Assembly (NCBI GenBank): GCA_016713335.1 | Contig: JADJPH010000014.1 | Location: 62,001-126,000, forward strand | DNA length: 64,000 nucleotides | From: Candidatus Fredericiella danica | GTDB lineage: Bacteria > Chloroflexota > Anaerolineae > Caldilineales > Caldilineaceae | Direction of reading: 5' to 3' | In this document: positions 18,934-29,426 of the stretch, piece after piece | How positions within the stretch are numbered: position 1 is the first letter of the stretch | Layout: each line of letters begins with the position of its first letter | Position numbers and translations under genes: made by a program | Notes under the pieces: generated by a model | Seen by the model: the letters and a program-made list of their open reading frames with translations, nothing else | Databases searched by the model: none | What the model was told of the DNA's origin: nothing

Positions 18934-21579
18934 ATGGAACAGTACCGTGAGCTTGTGTGCCAGGCGGCAAACGGATCCACACACCTGGTTGCACTGAAGG
19001 ACGCTGCAGGCGCCTATTGGGCTGCGAATCCCGCATTTTGTGACATAGTAGGCCGCACCGAAGCCGAGATTCTCGGACGCACTGATCGCGATCTCTTTCC
19101 TACCGGTCTTGCAGCCCTCTACATACGCCACGACTACACCACCTTGTTGGCCAGGAAACCCCACCGCGAGCTTGAGCCATCACCCGACGCACAATCCCAA
19201 GCCTGGCTCGATGTGACGCGGCTACCGCTATACAATAACGCAGGCGCCTATGTCGGCATCCTGTACACGGGGATTCCAACAACTGATTCTTCCCGTGAAG
19301 TGCAGTCAACCGCAGACGAGCCCATACCTGTCGCTGTGCAATCGGATCTGCCGGATAATTCACCGTCCGCAAACAGCAAAGATGAACTAGCCACATTGCT
19401 GCAGATCGGGCTGGCGATTACCTCTGGCCTGACCATGAACCGCGTGCTACAGTCAATTCTGGATGAGTGTCAGAAAATACTGCCGGTGCGAACGCTTTAT
19501 GTAGCCATCTACGATGCAGACGCGAACACATACACGATCCCGCTCTTCTGGGATCAAGGCGCCTATCGGGCGCTACAGACCATCCCCATGGATAGTCCAA
19601 GCCTCACAGCAACCGTCATCCGTGGTGGGCGCACGCTCTACGTTGGCGACCTCCAAGATCCGGCAACGGCGCGGGCTTTTCCCTCCATCAAAGTTGCAGA
19701 TGCACCCATGCGGACCTTTGTTGGCGCCCCCCTTGTCATGCGTGGCGAGGTGATTGGCGTGCTCTCGATTCAACACATTGAACCACACGCTTTTTCTGCC
19801 GACCAGCTTCGCCTGATCGAAACCATTGCAACCCAAGCTGCCGTTGCGGTTGACAATGCAAGGCTTCACGAAGCAGTTCAGCAAGAACTTGCAGAACGCA
19901 AGCAGGCCGAAGCGATGCTGCGTACGGTGAACGCACAACTTCAGGCAACCATTGCCCAGACAGAGCAACTGGCTGCCGTTGCACAAGCTGCCAGTCAGGC
20001 AAAAGGCGAATTTCTGGCAAACATGAGCCACGAAATTCGCACGCCGCTGAATGCCGTCATTGGAATGACCAGCCTGTTGCTTGACACGAAACTCACCGTT
20101 GAGCAGCAGGGCTTTGCCGAAACCATCCGAAGCAGTGGGGACGCCTTGCTCAGCGTCATCAACGATATCCTGGATCTCTCGAAGATTGAATCCGGAAAGA
20201 TCGAAATTGAGCGTCCGCCCTTTGCCTTGCTTGACTCGATCGAAGAAACGGTCGACATGTTCACCGTCGCTGCACAGGAAAAAAACCTACGACTGGTGGC
20301 AATGATTGAGCCAGATGTGCCGGAGACGATTACCGGCGACCGCACCCGACTGCGGCAGATCCTCGTAAACCTGATCAGCAATGCCATCAAGTTCACTGAG
20401 CATGGCGAAGTTATCGTCAAGGTGCAGGTGAATCGGGCAGCCGTTCCAACCTTGCCGGAAGAGAATCAAGTTCAGGGGCAGGCAAATCAGGGTCAGATCC
20501 AACTTGAGTTCGGTGTGCGCGACACCGGGATCGGCATTCCGGCAGCGCGCATGGATCGATTGTTCAAGTCGTTCTCACAAGTGGATTCGTCAACCACGCG
20601 GCGTTATGGCGGCACCCGTCTGGGACTGGTCATCAGCCGGCGGCTTGCCGAACTGATGGGTGGGCGCATGTGGGTGCAGAGCACTCCAGGAGCAGGTTCT
20701 GAATTTTCGTTCACGATTCAGGCCGAACGCATGAGCGAAACGCCGTGGTCTTCCCCCGACGAACGCTTTGGTGGACTATGCATGCTGGTAATTGATGACC
20801 ATGCGCCAAGTCGGGACGCATTGCGCCATCTGGCGACACGCTGGAACATAACGGTCGATGCCTATGGCTCAGTGATGGCGGCATTTCTCAACAACAGAGC
20901 TGAGCCGGTGGACTACGACATCGCGTTGGTCAATGCACGTGCACTTGAGTTGGACAGCAATGAAAATCTGGCGCTGCTCGATAAACTACTTAGTGAAGGC
21001 CGGGTTCCGCTGCTGCTGCTGACCGACCGCATTTTAGCGTATTCCGGCGCCGCCGCGGTCATGGCAACGATTACACAGCCGCTGAAGCGCGCAGCACTTC
21101 GCACGGCGATTCAGGAAGTGCGCACGGACTTGCGCCCTGTAGATTCGGACCTCGCCGTACCAGCGAAAACTTCCGGTGGAATAGACGCGACCATGGGCGC
21201 ACGATTGCCGCTCCGAATCCTAATCGCCGAAGACAACCCAGTAAACCAACGGGTTGCATTGCAGGTGTTGAAGCGCCTTGGATACGCCGCTGAGGTAGCA
21301 AATACCGGCGCTGAATGCGTGGAGATCGCTCAGAACCGCTACTTCGATCTGATTCTGATGGACCTGCACATGCCGGACATGGACGGCATCGAAGCGACCG
21401 AGCAACTTCGCATGCAGTTGCATGGGCGGCTTCAGCCGGTCATCGTCGCAATGACTGCTGCCGCAACGCGCGAGGATGAAGCGGCCTGTCTCGCCGCCGG
21501 GATGGACAGCGTCATCACCAAGCCCGTGCGGATCGAAAAACTGGTGGAAACGCTCGCCAAAGTCGCGATGCGCAAATGA
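18934..21579 (+). CDS. PAS-GAF hybrid sensor histidine kinase with two receiver-like domains
   Basis: 881 residues, intact, soluble. Order: PAS (about 6-120), GAF (about 150-305), coiled coil, HisKA with H366 in ANMSHEIRTPLNAV, HATPase (about 470-600), a degenerate receiver (about 608-735) and a canonical receiver (about 755-875) with D810 in LILMDLHMPDMDG. In the degenerate receiver the position after YDIAL is Asn rather than the phospho-acceptor Asp. The ATPase G2 box reads GGTRLGL: Arg562 replaces the usual Gly, which may weaken ATP binding or be a base error. No output domain is present, so phosphate probably passes to a separate protein. It lies 22 bases after the kinase-regulator gene and overlaps the EEP gene by ATGA. 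Confidence 0.9.
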   Translation: MEQYRELVCQAANGSTHLVALKDAAGAYWAANPAFCDIVGRTEAEILGRTDRDLFPTGLAALYIRHDYTTLLARKPHRELEPSPDAQSQAWLDVTRLPLYNNAGAYVGILYTGIPTTDSSREVQSTADEPIPVAVQSDLPDNSPSANSKDELATLLQIGLAITSGLTMNRVLQSILDECQKILPVRTLYVAIYDADANTYTIPLFWDQGAYRALQTIPMDSPSLTATVIRGGRTLYVGDLQDPATARAFPSIKVADAPMRTFVGAPLVMRGEVIGVLSIQHIEPHAFSADQLRLIETIATQAAVAVDNARLHEAVQQELAERKQAEAMLRTVNAQLQATIAQTEQLAAVAQAASQAKGEFLANMSHEIRTPLNAVIGMTSLLLDTKLTVEQQGFAETIRSSGDALLSVINDILDLSKIESGKIEIERPPFALLDSIEETVDMFTVAAQEKNLRLVAMIEPDVPETITGDRTRLRQILVNLISNAIKFTEHGEVIVKVQVNRAAVPTLPEENQVQGQANQGQIQLEFGVRDTGIGIPAARMDRLFKSFSQVDSSTTRRYGGTRLGLVISRRLAELMGGRMWVQSTPGAGSEFSFTIQAERMSETPWSSPDERFGGLCMLVIDDHAPSRDALRHLATRWNITVDAYGSVMAAFLNNRAEPVDYDIALVNARALELDSNENLALLDKLLSEGRVPLLLLTDRILAYSGAAAVMATITQPLKRAALRTAIQEVRTDLRPVDSDLAVPAKTSGGIDATMGARLPLRILIAEDNPVNQRVALQVLKRLGYAAEVANTGAECVEIAQNRYFDLILMDLHMPDMDGIEATEQLRMQLHGRLQPVIVAMTAAATREDEAACLAAGMDSVITKPVRIEKLVETLAKVAMRK

Positions 21580-22433
21580 GAGATCAGCGCAGACGGTATC
21601 GATATCTTGCCGTCGTCCTGGTGGTCGTCGTCATCGCCACCTTGTATGCACTGGCGACGCCCCGTCCGGCTTACAACTACCTGGATCCAGCAACGCCGGT
21701 CTACACGGCACGCTACGCTGCAGCCCCGGTGACAACGCCATACACCATTACGGTCGTCACTTACAATATCCAATATGCCGAAAAAATCGAGACTGCTACG
21801 GCAGATCTGTCACAGCTTGCTTTGCAACACGGGTTGGATATTGCGTTGTTACAAGAAATGGATGCCGCGGGCGTCGATCAAATCGCGCGAAGCCTGAAAT
21901 TCAACTATGTCTACTATCCAGCGACGATCCATCCGCGCAGCCACAGGGATTTCGGGAATGCCATTCTGACGCGCTGGCCGATCCTGAATTCTGAGAAACT
22001 GCTGCTGCCCCATTTGAGCCCGGCGACCAACATTACGCGCACGGCAACAAAAGCCGTTATCCAGGTGGGTGGCACAAACGTTACAGCCTACAGCACCCAC
22101 ACCGAGACTATCCTGACGCTGCCGGCGTATCGCAGCGATCAATATACGGCGATTGCCGGCGACGTTGGGCTGAGCAAGTACGTGGTCGTTGGGGGAGATT
22201 TCAACTCGTTGCTTCCCGGTGACGCCGATGAACTGGATCGCACGTTTGGCGAGATCGGCATGCAACGGACAACTGGAAACATCGCTTCGACGCTTGAGAG
22301 TTACAACTTGAGTTTTGTGGCCGACCACCTCTTCACCAGAGGTTTTCAAGTCGAGCAGGCAGGTGTGCTGGCGACCGCTGAAGCCAGCGATCACTTTCCG
22401 GTATGGGCGCAGTTCACGTTCACACAACCATAG
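21576..22433 (+). CDS. Membrane-anchored endonuclease/exonuclease/phosphatase (EEP) family hydrolase
   Basis: 285-residue protein with an N-terminal hydrophobic anchor (about 10-27) and an EEP (DNase I-like) fold. Active-site motifs are present: TYNIQY (metal-ligand Asn), LLQEMD (Glu), GNAILTRWP, VGGDFNS (Asp/Asn) and SDHFPVW (Asp-His). Exported members hydrolyse phosphodiesters or phosphomonoesters, such as nucleic acids, sphingomyelin or inositol phosphates; the substrate here is open. The start overlaps the hybrid kinase stop (21576-21579), so translation is coupled. A long hairpin 89 bases downstream ends the unit. Confidence 0.83.
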   Translation: MRDQRRRYRYLAVVLVVVVIATLYALATPRPAYNYLDPATPVYTARYAAAPVTTPYTITVVTYNIQYAEKIETATADLSQLALQHGLDIALLQEMDAAGVDQIARSLKFNYVYYPATIHPRSHRDFGNAILTRWPILNSEKLLLPHLSPATNITRTATKAVIQVGGTNVTAYSTHTETILTLPAYRSDQYTAIAGDVGLSKYVVVGGDFNSLLPGDADELDRTFGEIGMQRTTGNIASTLESYNLSFVADHLFTRGFQVEQAGVLATAEASDHFPVWAQFTFTQP

Positions 22434-22521
22434 ACATAATAGACATATCAGTGCATTCCTGATCGCGCTGCTATCTGATTTTGGACTCAGTCGCCAGCAC
22501 TGATGGCCGCAGTGGCAAAAA

Positions 22522-22582
22522 GTAGTTGCAAAAACAAAGTGGGACGGGGTGGCAGGCCACCGTCCCACTGTTTTGCAACTAC
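22522..22582. terminator. Long inverted repeat between convergent genes
   Basis: The arms at 22522-22547 and 22560-22582 pair almost completely (GTAGTTGCAAAA...AGTGGGACGG with its complement), with loop GGTGGCAGGCCA. It sits between the ends of the EEP gene (22433, plus) and the small membrane gene (22589, minus), so it can serve both as a bidirectional terminator. Confidence 0.7.
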
Positions 22583-22588
22583 CACCGA

Positions 22589-22889
22589 TCAATATCCCGT
22601 GTAATTCGGAATGCGCTTGCGGCCTGCACCACCACCGTAAGAAATGATGTCCGCCGCTAACGCCAGCCCAAGCCAAAGCCAGTCTAGTCCGTTGATACCG
22701 CCCGGCGCTACCAACACATACATCAGCGTCAACCACGGGACGAAGATAAGGCCAAGGATAGGCCAGATCCACCCAGATCATTGGCCAGCCAGCAAAGGTG
22801 AAATTCCAAAGCGCAGGCTGGAACAACCACCAGAAAGCCCCGACGATACGTGGGCCGAGGAAGACCAACGCAAGGAAGAAACAACACAT
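22589..22889 (-). CDS. Small polytopic membrane protein (one frameshift)
   Basis: About 100 residues after correcting a single break near 22765. The N-terminus is MCCFFLALVFLGPRIVGAFW and the last third, in the second frame, reads LGLIFVPWLTLMYVLVAPGG and ends in AGRKRIPNYTGY. Three hydrophobic segments rich in Trp are visible. GAAAGGA lies nine bases before the ATG at 22889. The length (301 bases, one more than a multiple of three) matches one inserted base. It resembles short unannotated membrane proteins of Gram-positive bacteria and Chloroflexota; the function is unknown. Confidence 0.55.
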
Positions 22890-23098
22890 ACGGCACATTC
22901 CTTTCTCTACTGCAGGCACAGATGGGTGAGTTAGGACCTAGCCATTCGATTCTACTACGGCTGAACTACGGCAGCAACACAAAAAATACACCCCTTAAAC
23001 TGCTGGCGCTGGGCGTGCGAAATGATAAGTGCGTCGCGCTCATAGTAGTGTGTAGCCGTCAATCCAGTCATGGCGCGTTATATCACCACTCCAAAGAA

Positions 23099-23134
23099 AC
23101 ACAGGAGGCACTCCTATGGGGGTGCCTCCTGTGT
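23099..23134. terminator. Hairpin terminator downstream of the 23.2-24.1 kb gene
   Basis: Perfect 13-base arms, ACACAGGAGGCAC (23099-23111) and GTGCCTCCTGTGT (23122-23134), with a ten-base loop. It lies 31 bases past the stop of the minus-strand secreted protein gene. Confidence 0.7.
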
Positions 23135-23164
23135 GTGATACCCGTCAAGACAGTAGCCTACGGG

Positions 23165-24146
23165 TTACTGCGCAAATGCCTTTTCATTGTTGATGGCGTC
23201 GAAGGCATTCTTGGCGAGTTCCTGCACGGACTTGACCTGTCCATACCAGACACTGCCGCCTGCATTCGACTGGCTTGCCGCATAAGCCAGCATCTGTGAC
23301 GCAGTCAGACCGGTCGCCCCACCAAATGCTGAACTCACGTCGGCGTAGGTCGCACAGGTGCCTACCGGTGTGCAGATCAACGTCAGATCAATGGCAACAC
23401 CACCGAGCGGCGCGGGCGCCCCGATCTTGTTGCCCCAATGCTGAGTCGCTGAAGTAGACATCCAGCGCAGTGGCAGCATCTGGGCCTTGAGCATCGCATT
23501 CATCGCGGCCCCGGATGCGTTTGCCGCCTTGATCACGCTGGTAGCATAGGCGCCGACCTTTGCGCACGTTGCCGTTTCACTGAGATCCTGGAACGGCGCA
23601 TATTGGCGGAGCCATGTAGTAGACGGACAAAGTCCCGCAGTCGCCTGACCGGTGATGATTGCCTGACCGTTCTTGTTTTGCCAGAAGCCTATGGTCAACG
23701 CCCCAGTCTTGACAGGACCGCAGACGGTAATGGTCTGGCTTGCAGAATCGGTCGCGCCGGTGTCATTGGCCGTGAATGTAGCCGTGTTGTCATAGGACAC
23801 ACAATTATACTGCGGCATTGTCACCGTACGTGCGTAGGTGAATTGCGTTGGATTGGCGGCGCCAACACACCTGGCCAAGGTCACCTGCATAGCTGTCGGT
23901 GACGTTCGCGCATTCATCAATCTGATTCTCGGTGAAGGCAATCGTGCTGAAGGTCCAGATGGCCGAGCCAGCTGCCAGCACCGTGTCGTTGCCCAGGGCC
24001 TGGCCGGGCCATGTGACCGTCACAACGTTATTGATGGGATTCTCAGTCGCCGGTGGAACACTCAACGTGCATTCATAGGCAAATTTTGTTTCCACCGTGG
24101 TCAGTGTCTGGGCACCACCATTCGCAACTACGCAGAGGGTGCCTCT
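23165..24146 (-). CDS. Secreted repeat-type surface protein (one frameshift, N-terminus unresolved)
   Basis: About 320 residues recognisable. The N-terminal part (TVETKFAYECTLSVPPATENP to TDSYAGDLG) and the rest (VTLARCVGAANPTQFTYART onward) are in different frames that join near 23885. Composition is Thr/Ala/Asn/Cys-rich with Ig-like spacing (NNVVTVTWPG, FTANDTGATDSASQTITVCG), followed by a domain starting LTIGFWQNKNGQAII. This LTIGFW domain occurs at the end of many Gram-positive and Chloroflexota surface proteins. No signal peptide is found: the frame closes upstream at about 24147, and the N-terminus is probably lost to another indel or truncation. Inferred to be exported and structural. 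Confidence 0.5.
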
Positions 24147-24310
24147 CTCACAAACCTACAAGCCAAAGACCAAACATGCGGCGGCTGACAAGCACCAAGC
24201 GACTGGCGCGCGACGCGAGGTTTCAGAATGGGCCTGAAAGTTAGCCTGAGTTCCAACCCAGTGTACGGCAGGGCAGAGGTGATCACAATCAGGATTATTC
24301 GCTCCTACTT

Positions 24311-24348
24311 GTAGGAAATGCGGAAATTTCACCTGCTTCCGTTCCTAC
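24311..24348. repeat. Imperfect inverted repeat upstream of the secreted protein gene
   Basis: Arms GTAGGAAATGCGGAA (24311-24325) and TTCCGTTCCTAC (24337-24348) pair apart from a bulge. It lies between the response-regulator remnant and the secreted protein gene, both on the minus strand, and could terminate the first or regulate the second. Confidence 0.35.
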
Positions 24349-24380
24349 GCCGTACGCGCGGGTGGCGGCAAGTTGAACTG

Positions 24381-24703
24381 CTAGACGAGGTTGTTCTCCA
24401 CGGCATAACGGACCAGTTCTGCCGTGGAATGGAGGTCAAGCTTCTCGAGGATACGGGTACGATAGGTGCTGATCGTCTTGACGCTGAGGAAAGCCAGCGC
24501 GGGGCGGAAACCCCAACCGCTCACTCGGGGCCCCACCCCCACCCACCCACCACCACATCCGGGTCTAGTTCACGCACCTGTGCCAGCGCCTCGCGTCCAT
24601 TACATGCTTCACCGGCGATGGCAATGTCGCGCGTTTCGCTCAAGATCTGCACCAGGCCTTCACGCATGATCTTGTGGTCATCTACAATCAACGTGCGGAT
24701 CAT
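24381..24703 (-). pseudogene. NarL-family response regulator with internal deletion
   Basis: The N-terminus is a good receiver start (MIRTLIVDDHKIMREGLVQI, then ELDPDVVV) whose ATG overlaps the kinase stop by four bases. The C-terminus is the end of a LuxR helix-turn-helix (LSVKTISTYRTRILEKLDLH, then AELVRYAVENNLV) with its stop at 24381. Everything between is missing: the phospho-acceptor Asp, the rest of the receiver and most of the DNA-binding domain, about 120 residues. It is replaced by roughly 70 bases of G/C-rich sequence (24485-24550). As given it cannot function. Either a true deletion or a misassembly has removed the middle of the partner of the kinase next to it. Confidence 0.8.
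24531..24549 (-). other. G-quadruplex-forming motif at the deletion junction
   Basis: The minus strand reads four G runs of three to five bases separated by single T (GGGTGGGTGGGGGTGGGG), a strong quadruplex motif. It lies exactly where the middle of the response regulator is missing. Confidence 0.6.
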
Positions 24704-27700
24704 GGTTTGTTCCTCGATTGGGGGTGGCGTGGAATCACGACGGTGACAATTGTCCCCTCATGGGGTGTGCCAGCAATCGTTGCCCGGCCGTTCCAGGGAA
24801 AGAGCCGCTCGCGAATGCCGATCAGGCCAAAGGAGTGTGGATCGGCCACGCGGTCGGCGGCAATGCCCACCCCATCGTCGCGCACCTCAAGCCGGATTTC
24901 GCTTGCAGTCACCTGCAGGGTAAGCCATGCGTGAGCAGCGTCAGCGTGACGCACGACATTGGTGAGCGCCTCCTGGGCGATCCGAAAAAGCGCAGTGGCC
25001 AGGTCACTATCCCACATGACAACCGCATCGCCTTGATCGATGAATGTACACTGCACACCGTTCCGCTCCGTCACTTGATTGGAGAGCCATTCGAGCGCAT
25101 CGATGAGCCCGAATTGGTCAAGAATCGGTGGCCGCAGATCAGAAGCGATGCGCCGGACGGCGCGGATGGCATCCCCCAGGTGATCGTTCATCGCCGCAAG
25201 CTTGCGCAGAATTGCAGCATTGCCAGCGTCCACCTGATGGGTCAGCCAGGTCACATCCATTTTGAGAGCCGTCAACATCTGACCCAGTTCATCATGGATT
25301 TCGCGGGCGATGCGGGTCTGCTCCTCTTCCCGGACCGATTCAATGTGGCGGCTGAGCGCATGCAACTGCTCAGAATTTGCCCGCAGTTGCCGCTCCATCT
25401 GCTTGCGCTCGCTGATGTCAACGAACATGGCGCGCACGCCTAGAACATGCCCCGCTTCGTCGCGTTCGTTGCGGGTGCGCAGTAAAGCCTCCAATACCTG
25501 ACCGGAGTTTGTCTGCAACGTACATTCTGCCTCGCCGTACAGACCCCGCCGGTTGTGCGTCTGAGCGAACAATGCCACACAAGTAGGTGACGGTTGCACC
25601 ATCAACTGCCGGATTGGTTTCCCCACCAACTCTTCACGCGCGTATCCAAGACTCTGCACGAAAAGCGCATTGCAGTCAACGATGGTGGGGGCGCTGTTCC
25701 GTTCATGGACAATCGCATACATGAACGGTGCTTCTTCAAAGAGATTGCGAAACTGTAATTCGGCTTCGTGCTGTGCGGTCTCTGCGAACTTGCGATCCGT
25801 CACGTCGTGCAGATAAGCGTGGATTCCGCCAAATGCCTCACCGGCAAGTGCGGCAGCAACCTGACCCTCAACGATCAGTGGTTGTCCATTGACATTGCAG
25901 AGCACCGTGTTGATAGGGAGTGATTCAGCGCCCTCGGCGATCAGGCGAAAGATGCGCATGACGTGATTGCGCTCAGAGGGATGGACAACATCGACCAGAT
26001 GTAGCCGACGGGCCTCATCCTCCGTGTATCCTAGCCGGGTTCGCCACGAATGGTTGACAAAAACAAATGCGCCAGTTGCATCGGTGCTGCAAAGGATATC
26101 TTGCGTTGATTCCACAATCGCGCGATACTTCGCTTCACTTTTTTCCAGTGCGCGCTGCATCTGACGGATCACTGACATATCGCGGTTAACGGCAACGGCG
26201 CCCAACGTCTTTCCTGCTTCATCCCTTACGGTCGCTACAGCAGCCCAAATCTCGATCGCGGAACCGTCGCGGCGACGCTGGATGACCTCACCACTCCAGA
26301 AACCCTGCATCTCAAACCGGCTGATCGAGATCTCAGGAGTCGAATCTAGTAGGTTTGTTGGGGTCACTCGCGCAGCGGGCGGCCAATCACTTCCGTCGCC
26401 GGATAACCGTAGAGCACCTCAGCCGCTCTGTTCCATGAGATGACCCGGAGGTTATTGTCCACCGAGATGACAGCGTCAGAAATGTTGTCAAGGAGGTTCG
26501 CCTGATAACGAAGCTGGAGTTCGGCCCGCCGTTGTACAGTGATATCGCGGATCATGGCCAGGCATTCGAGTTCGCTGATTGAGGTGATGCGCGCCTCAAG
26601 CACAGCCGGTTCGCCATCGAGGAGAACGTCATACTCCGTCCGTTCCACGTGACCGCTTTGGTTGCACACTGCTCTGTCGGTGAGTTGTCTGAGATTCGCC
26701 GGCAGTAGCGCATCGAGCCGCTGCGTGGCATGCAACCACGACTTTCGATCGGGATGGACTGCTTCCACCTGCAAAGCGCATGGATTACCGCCATTACAGG
26801 TGATGCGCACCATCAAGTCCGGGATCGTGTCCAGGATCGCCCGGTTACGCCCCTCACTCTCGGCCAGCGCGACGAGTGCCACCTGGCGTTCAGCCATTTC
26901 TGTCTCAAGGGCATGCGTCCGCTCCTGCACACGCTCCTCAAGTTGAAGCGCCAACCGTTCGAGTTCGTGCTCCGCCTGCCACCGCCGGGTAATATCGTGA
27001 AAGATGTACAGCCAACCCAGCGGGCATTGATCCCCGCCACGCACGGTCGAAATGCGAAGGTCGAAAACTCGCTCGGCGCCGCCCGCGACGAGCCTTGTGT
27101 CGCCTCGCCACTCCGCCTGCTGCTCAATAATGGCGCTGATGGACGGCGCCTGTTCTCCAATCAAAGGTGAAAGCAACGTGCCCACCAACTGGCGGCCTGG
27201 TGGTGGTGCAAAGAATTGCTGTGCGGCTTGATTGATTTCAACAATGCGCTGGTGAAGGTCGGTTACCACGATTGCATCATGGATCGATTCGTAGATAACA
27301 GTCCGTGCAACCGGAACAACTTCAAAAAGATGCAGACGCAGAAGATTCCAGACATAAATCGCGCCGGCAATTGTCATGGCAAAAGGCGTTAGATCGAGCC
27401 ATGAGACCGATACCCATTGCCCAAGGTACAAAAAATTGGCAATCCATACCAATAGGATGCCTGTCAGAAGCGCCGCTGCCTGTCGCCGGAAGATTCCTTT
27501 CGCCTGTACGGTCGTTGCCAATAACCAGAAAGTGCCTATCATCACCAGCAGATAGTCATTCACAACTAAGAGCCAGAAGGCCGACGCCATGAGTGACCGC
27601 CAGCATTGGAATGGGAGTCGTCGTGTCGAGCTCCGTGGTGCTCCAAATCAGACCATGCGCTTCATTTGTCCATACCAAGATCAGGCTGAGGACCGGGATT

Positions 27701-28035
27701 GCGCTCATCAACACAATCCCAATGGGGTTTCTGATAATCCATCGATCTTGGTGAGTGTACAGGACGGTGAATACGAGCCACGCCGGCACCACCGCAGCAA
27801 TCCCGATATACTCAACCTTAGCGAAGAAGATCTTCTCATCTAGCGTGGGCGAATATATCTCCAATGCGTAGGCAACTTCCCAAATTGCCACCGCGATCAG
27901 CATCGAAATCAAAGCCTTTGCGCCCAATGCACTTCGCCGTGGGACGATGATCGTGATGAGAAAGATCGATGTAATGGCCGCAACGACGAGTGGAAAACAG
28001 TACACGAAGTACCAGATCAAAGGTTGGATCTCCAA
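24700..28035 (-). CDS. 7TM multi-PAS sensor histidine kinase, NarL-partner type (two frameshifts)
   Basis: About 1110 residues. The membrane part (MEIQPLIWYFVYCFPLVVAA onward) has seven hydrophobic segments and changes frame near 27580. At least five PAS domains follow, for example IHDAIVVTDLHQRIVEINQ, LDNISDAVISVDNNLRVISW and ESTQDILCSTDATGAFVFVN. A second break at 26364 is a missing base between GRPLRE and VTPTNLL. The kinase core has HisKA_3 with His (codon 25294-25296) in RIAREIHDELGQM, the N-box RIAQEALTNVVRHA and the DDGVGI motif. Its partner regulator is encoded directly after it (ATGA overlap) but is internally deleted. It is probably a multi-signal membrane and redox sensor. Confidence 0.85.
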
Positions 28036-28199
28036 TCAGAGTGCAATTCAGGTTACTTCATGCGGCAGAAACCCAATTGCAAAGTCGGCAAGTTTCCAAT
28101 TTTATGGGCCATGCAGTGGACTCAAGCCAACGCAATAATGCCGCAGTCGGATTCGCGGGATGTGATGACAGTGTCGCTTAGGCAAATGTAAGGATATTA

Positions 28200-28340
28200 C
28201 TAATCATAGGAGGAATTCCTGTCACCGTCAACGGGGCCGCCTACTGATGCGACGCCCTGGCTGCCGGGCTGGACCGGCCAGATGCGATACGGGCGCATCA
28301 TCTCGTTGTCTTCATGTTCGACGATGTGACAGTGCTGTCG
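28200..28340 (-). pseudogene. 3' remnant of a multicopper oxidase gene
   Basis: In the space between the PAS kinase and the RpiR gene, the minus strand encodes QHCHIVEHEDNEMMRPY followed by about 27 further residues and a TAG stop at 28200. HCHxxEHEDNEMM is the C-terminal type 1/type 3 copper-binding signature of CotA/bilirubin-oxidase-like multicopper oxidases, with the HCH codons at 28326-28334. Nothing upstream matches the rest of such an enzyme (normally about 500 residues). It is the tail of a lost gene, or the real gene was cut by misassembly. Confidence 0.65.
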
Positions 28341-28456
28341 CAGACCGACAAACCTGGCGCTTGGTTATGAAACGAATTTTCTCGCCGTTTTCTTTAGAGA
28401 AATTTTCTGCTATACTTGCGCGCAATGAAAGGCCGATCTGGGTCAGGAGTAGCGTT

Positions 28457-29318
28457 GTGGTCGCATTAGAAGGCGTGCCTTCGAGTCTGTTGCTAAAGAT
28501 TCGTGCGCTGCTCCCGGCCATGAACACGCAGGAGCAAAAAGTTGGGCAGTACATCCTGAGCAACGCGGACAGCGTCGTCCACCTTGCCATCGGCGAACTT
28601 GCCCAGCGCTGCCACGCGAGTGACACCACCATCTTTCGCTTCTGCCGCAAGGTGGGTGCACAGGGCTACCAGGACTTCAAGATCCGTCTCGCCCAGGACA
28701 TGGCTGCGAACCGTACGCCGATTTACGTTGCCGTCGACGCGGCGGATACGTTGGTGGACGTGCTATACAAAACCATGATGGCCAACGTGAAGGCACTGGA
28801 AGATACCCTCTCGGTCATGAATTTGGCTGCACTGGAGCATACAGCGAACGCATTGCTCGCGGCACGCCGGGTTGACATCTACGGGTCTGGCGGTGGCGCC
28901 ATCGCCGCACTCGATCTGCAGTATAAGTTGATGCGGCTTGGGGTACGTGCCGTCCCCCACAGATGCCGAGATGCAAGTCATCTCGGCGACGCTCTTGACC
29001 CCTGCCGATGCCGCCGTCGCGATCTCCCATTCTGGCGAGTCACTCGACGTGCTGCGCGCACTGCAAGTCGCCAAAGACGCAGGCGCACTGACGATTGCCA
29101 TCACCAATCATCCGGAGTCGGCGATTGCGAAGACGGCGGAGATCAGTGTCTTTACTGCGGCCCAGGAGTCACTCGGCCATAGCTATCCGCTCGGCGCACG
29201 CGTCGCACAAATTGGCCTGATTGACGTCTTGCATGCGTTCATGGCTTCAAAACGCAGGGATGAAGTGGATCTAAATCATGCCCGCATTGGGGAAGCCTTG
29301 CTCAAACGGCAGGGATAA
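28457..29318 (+). CDS. MurR/RpiR-family transcriptional regulator (one frameshift)
   Basis: About 287 residues: N-terminal RpiR helix-turn-helix (NTQEQKVGQYIL, CHASDTTIFRFCRKVGAQGY) and a C-terminal SIS sugar-phosphate-binding domain (RVDIYGSGGGAIAALDLQYK, VAISHSGESLDVL). The frame breaks at a run of five C (28954-28958); four C would restore AVPTDAEMQV. The GTG at 28457, with CAGGAG seven bases before it, fits the family N-terminus better than the ATGs upstream. Such regulators sense phosphosugars and control amino-sugar or hexose catabolism. No sugar operon follows, so its target is elsewhere. Confidence 0.85.
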
Positions 29319-29426
29319 AGCATGCAGAGGCCTGCGACTGTCCGTCGACAATGGATCGGGCGGAAGGGTTTTGCACCAGTCGGACCTTGTGGCTGCTGAT
29401 TAAGTTCATTGAGGAGACAACTCCAA

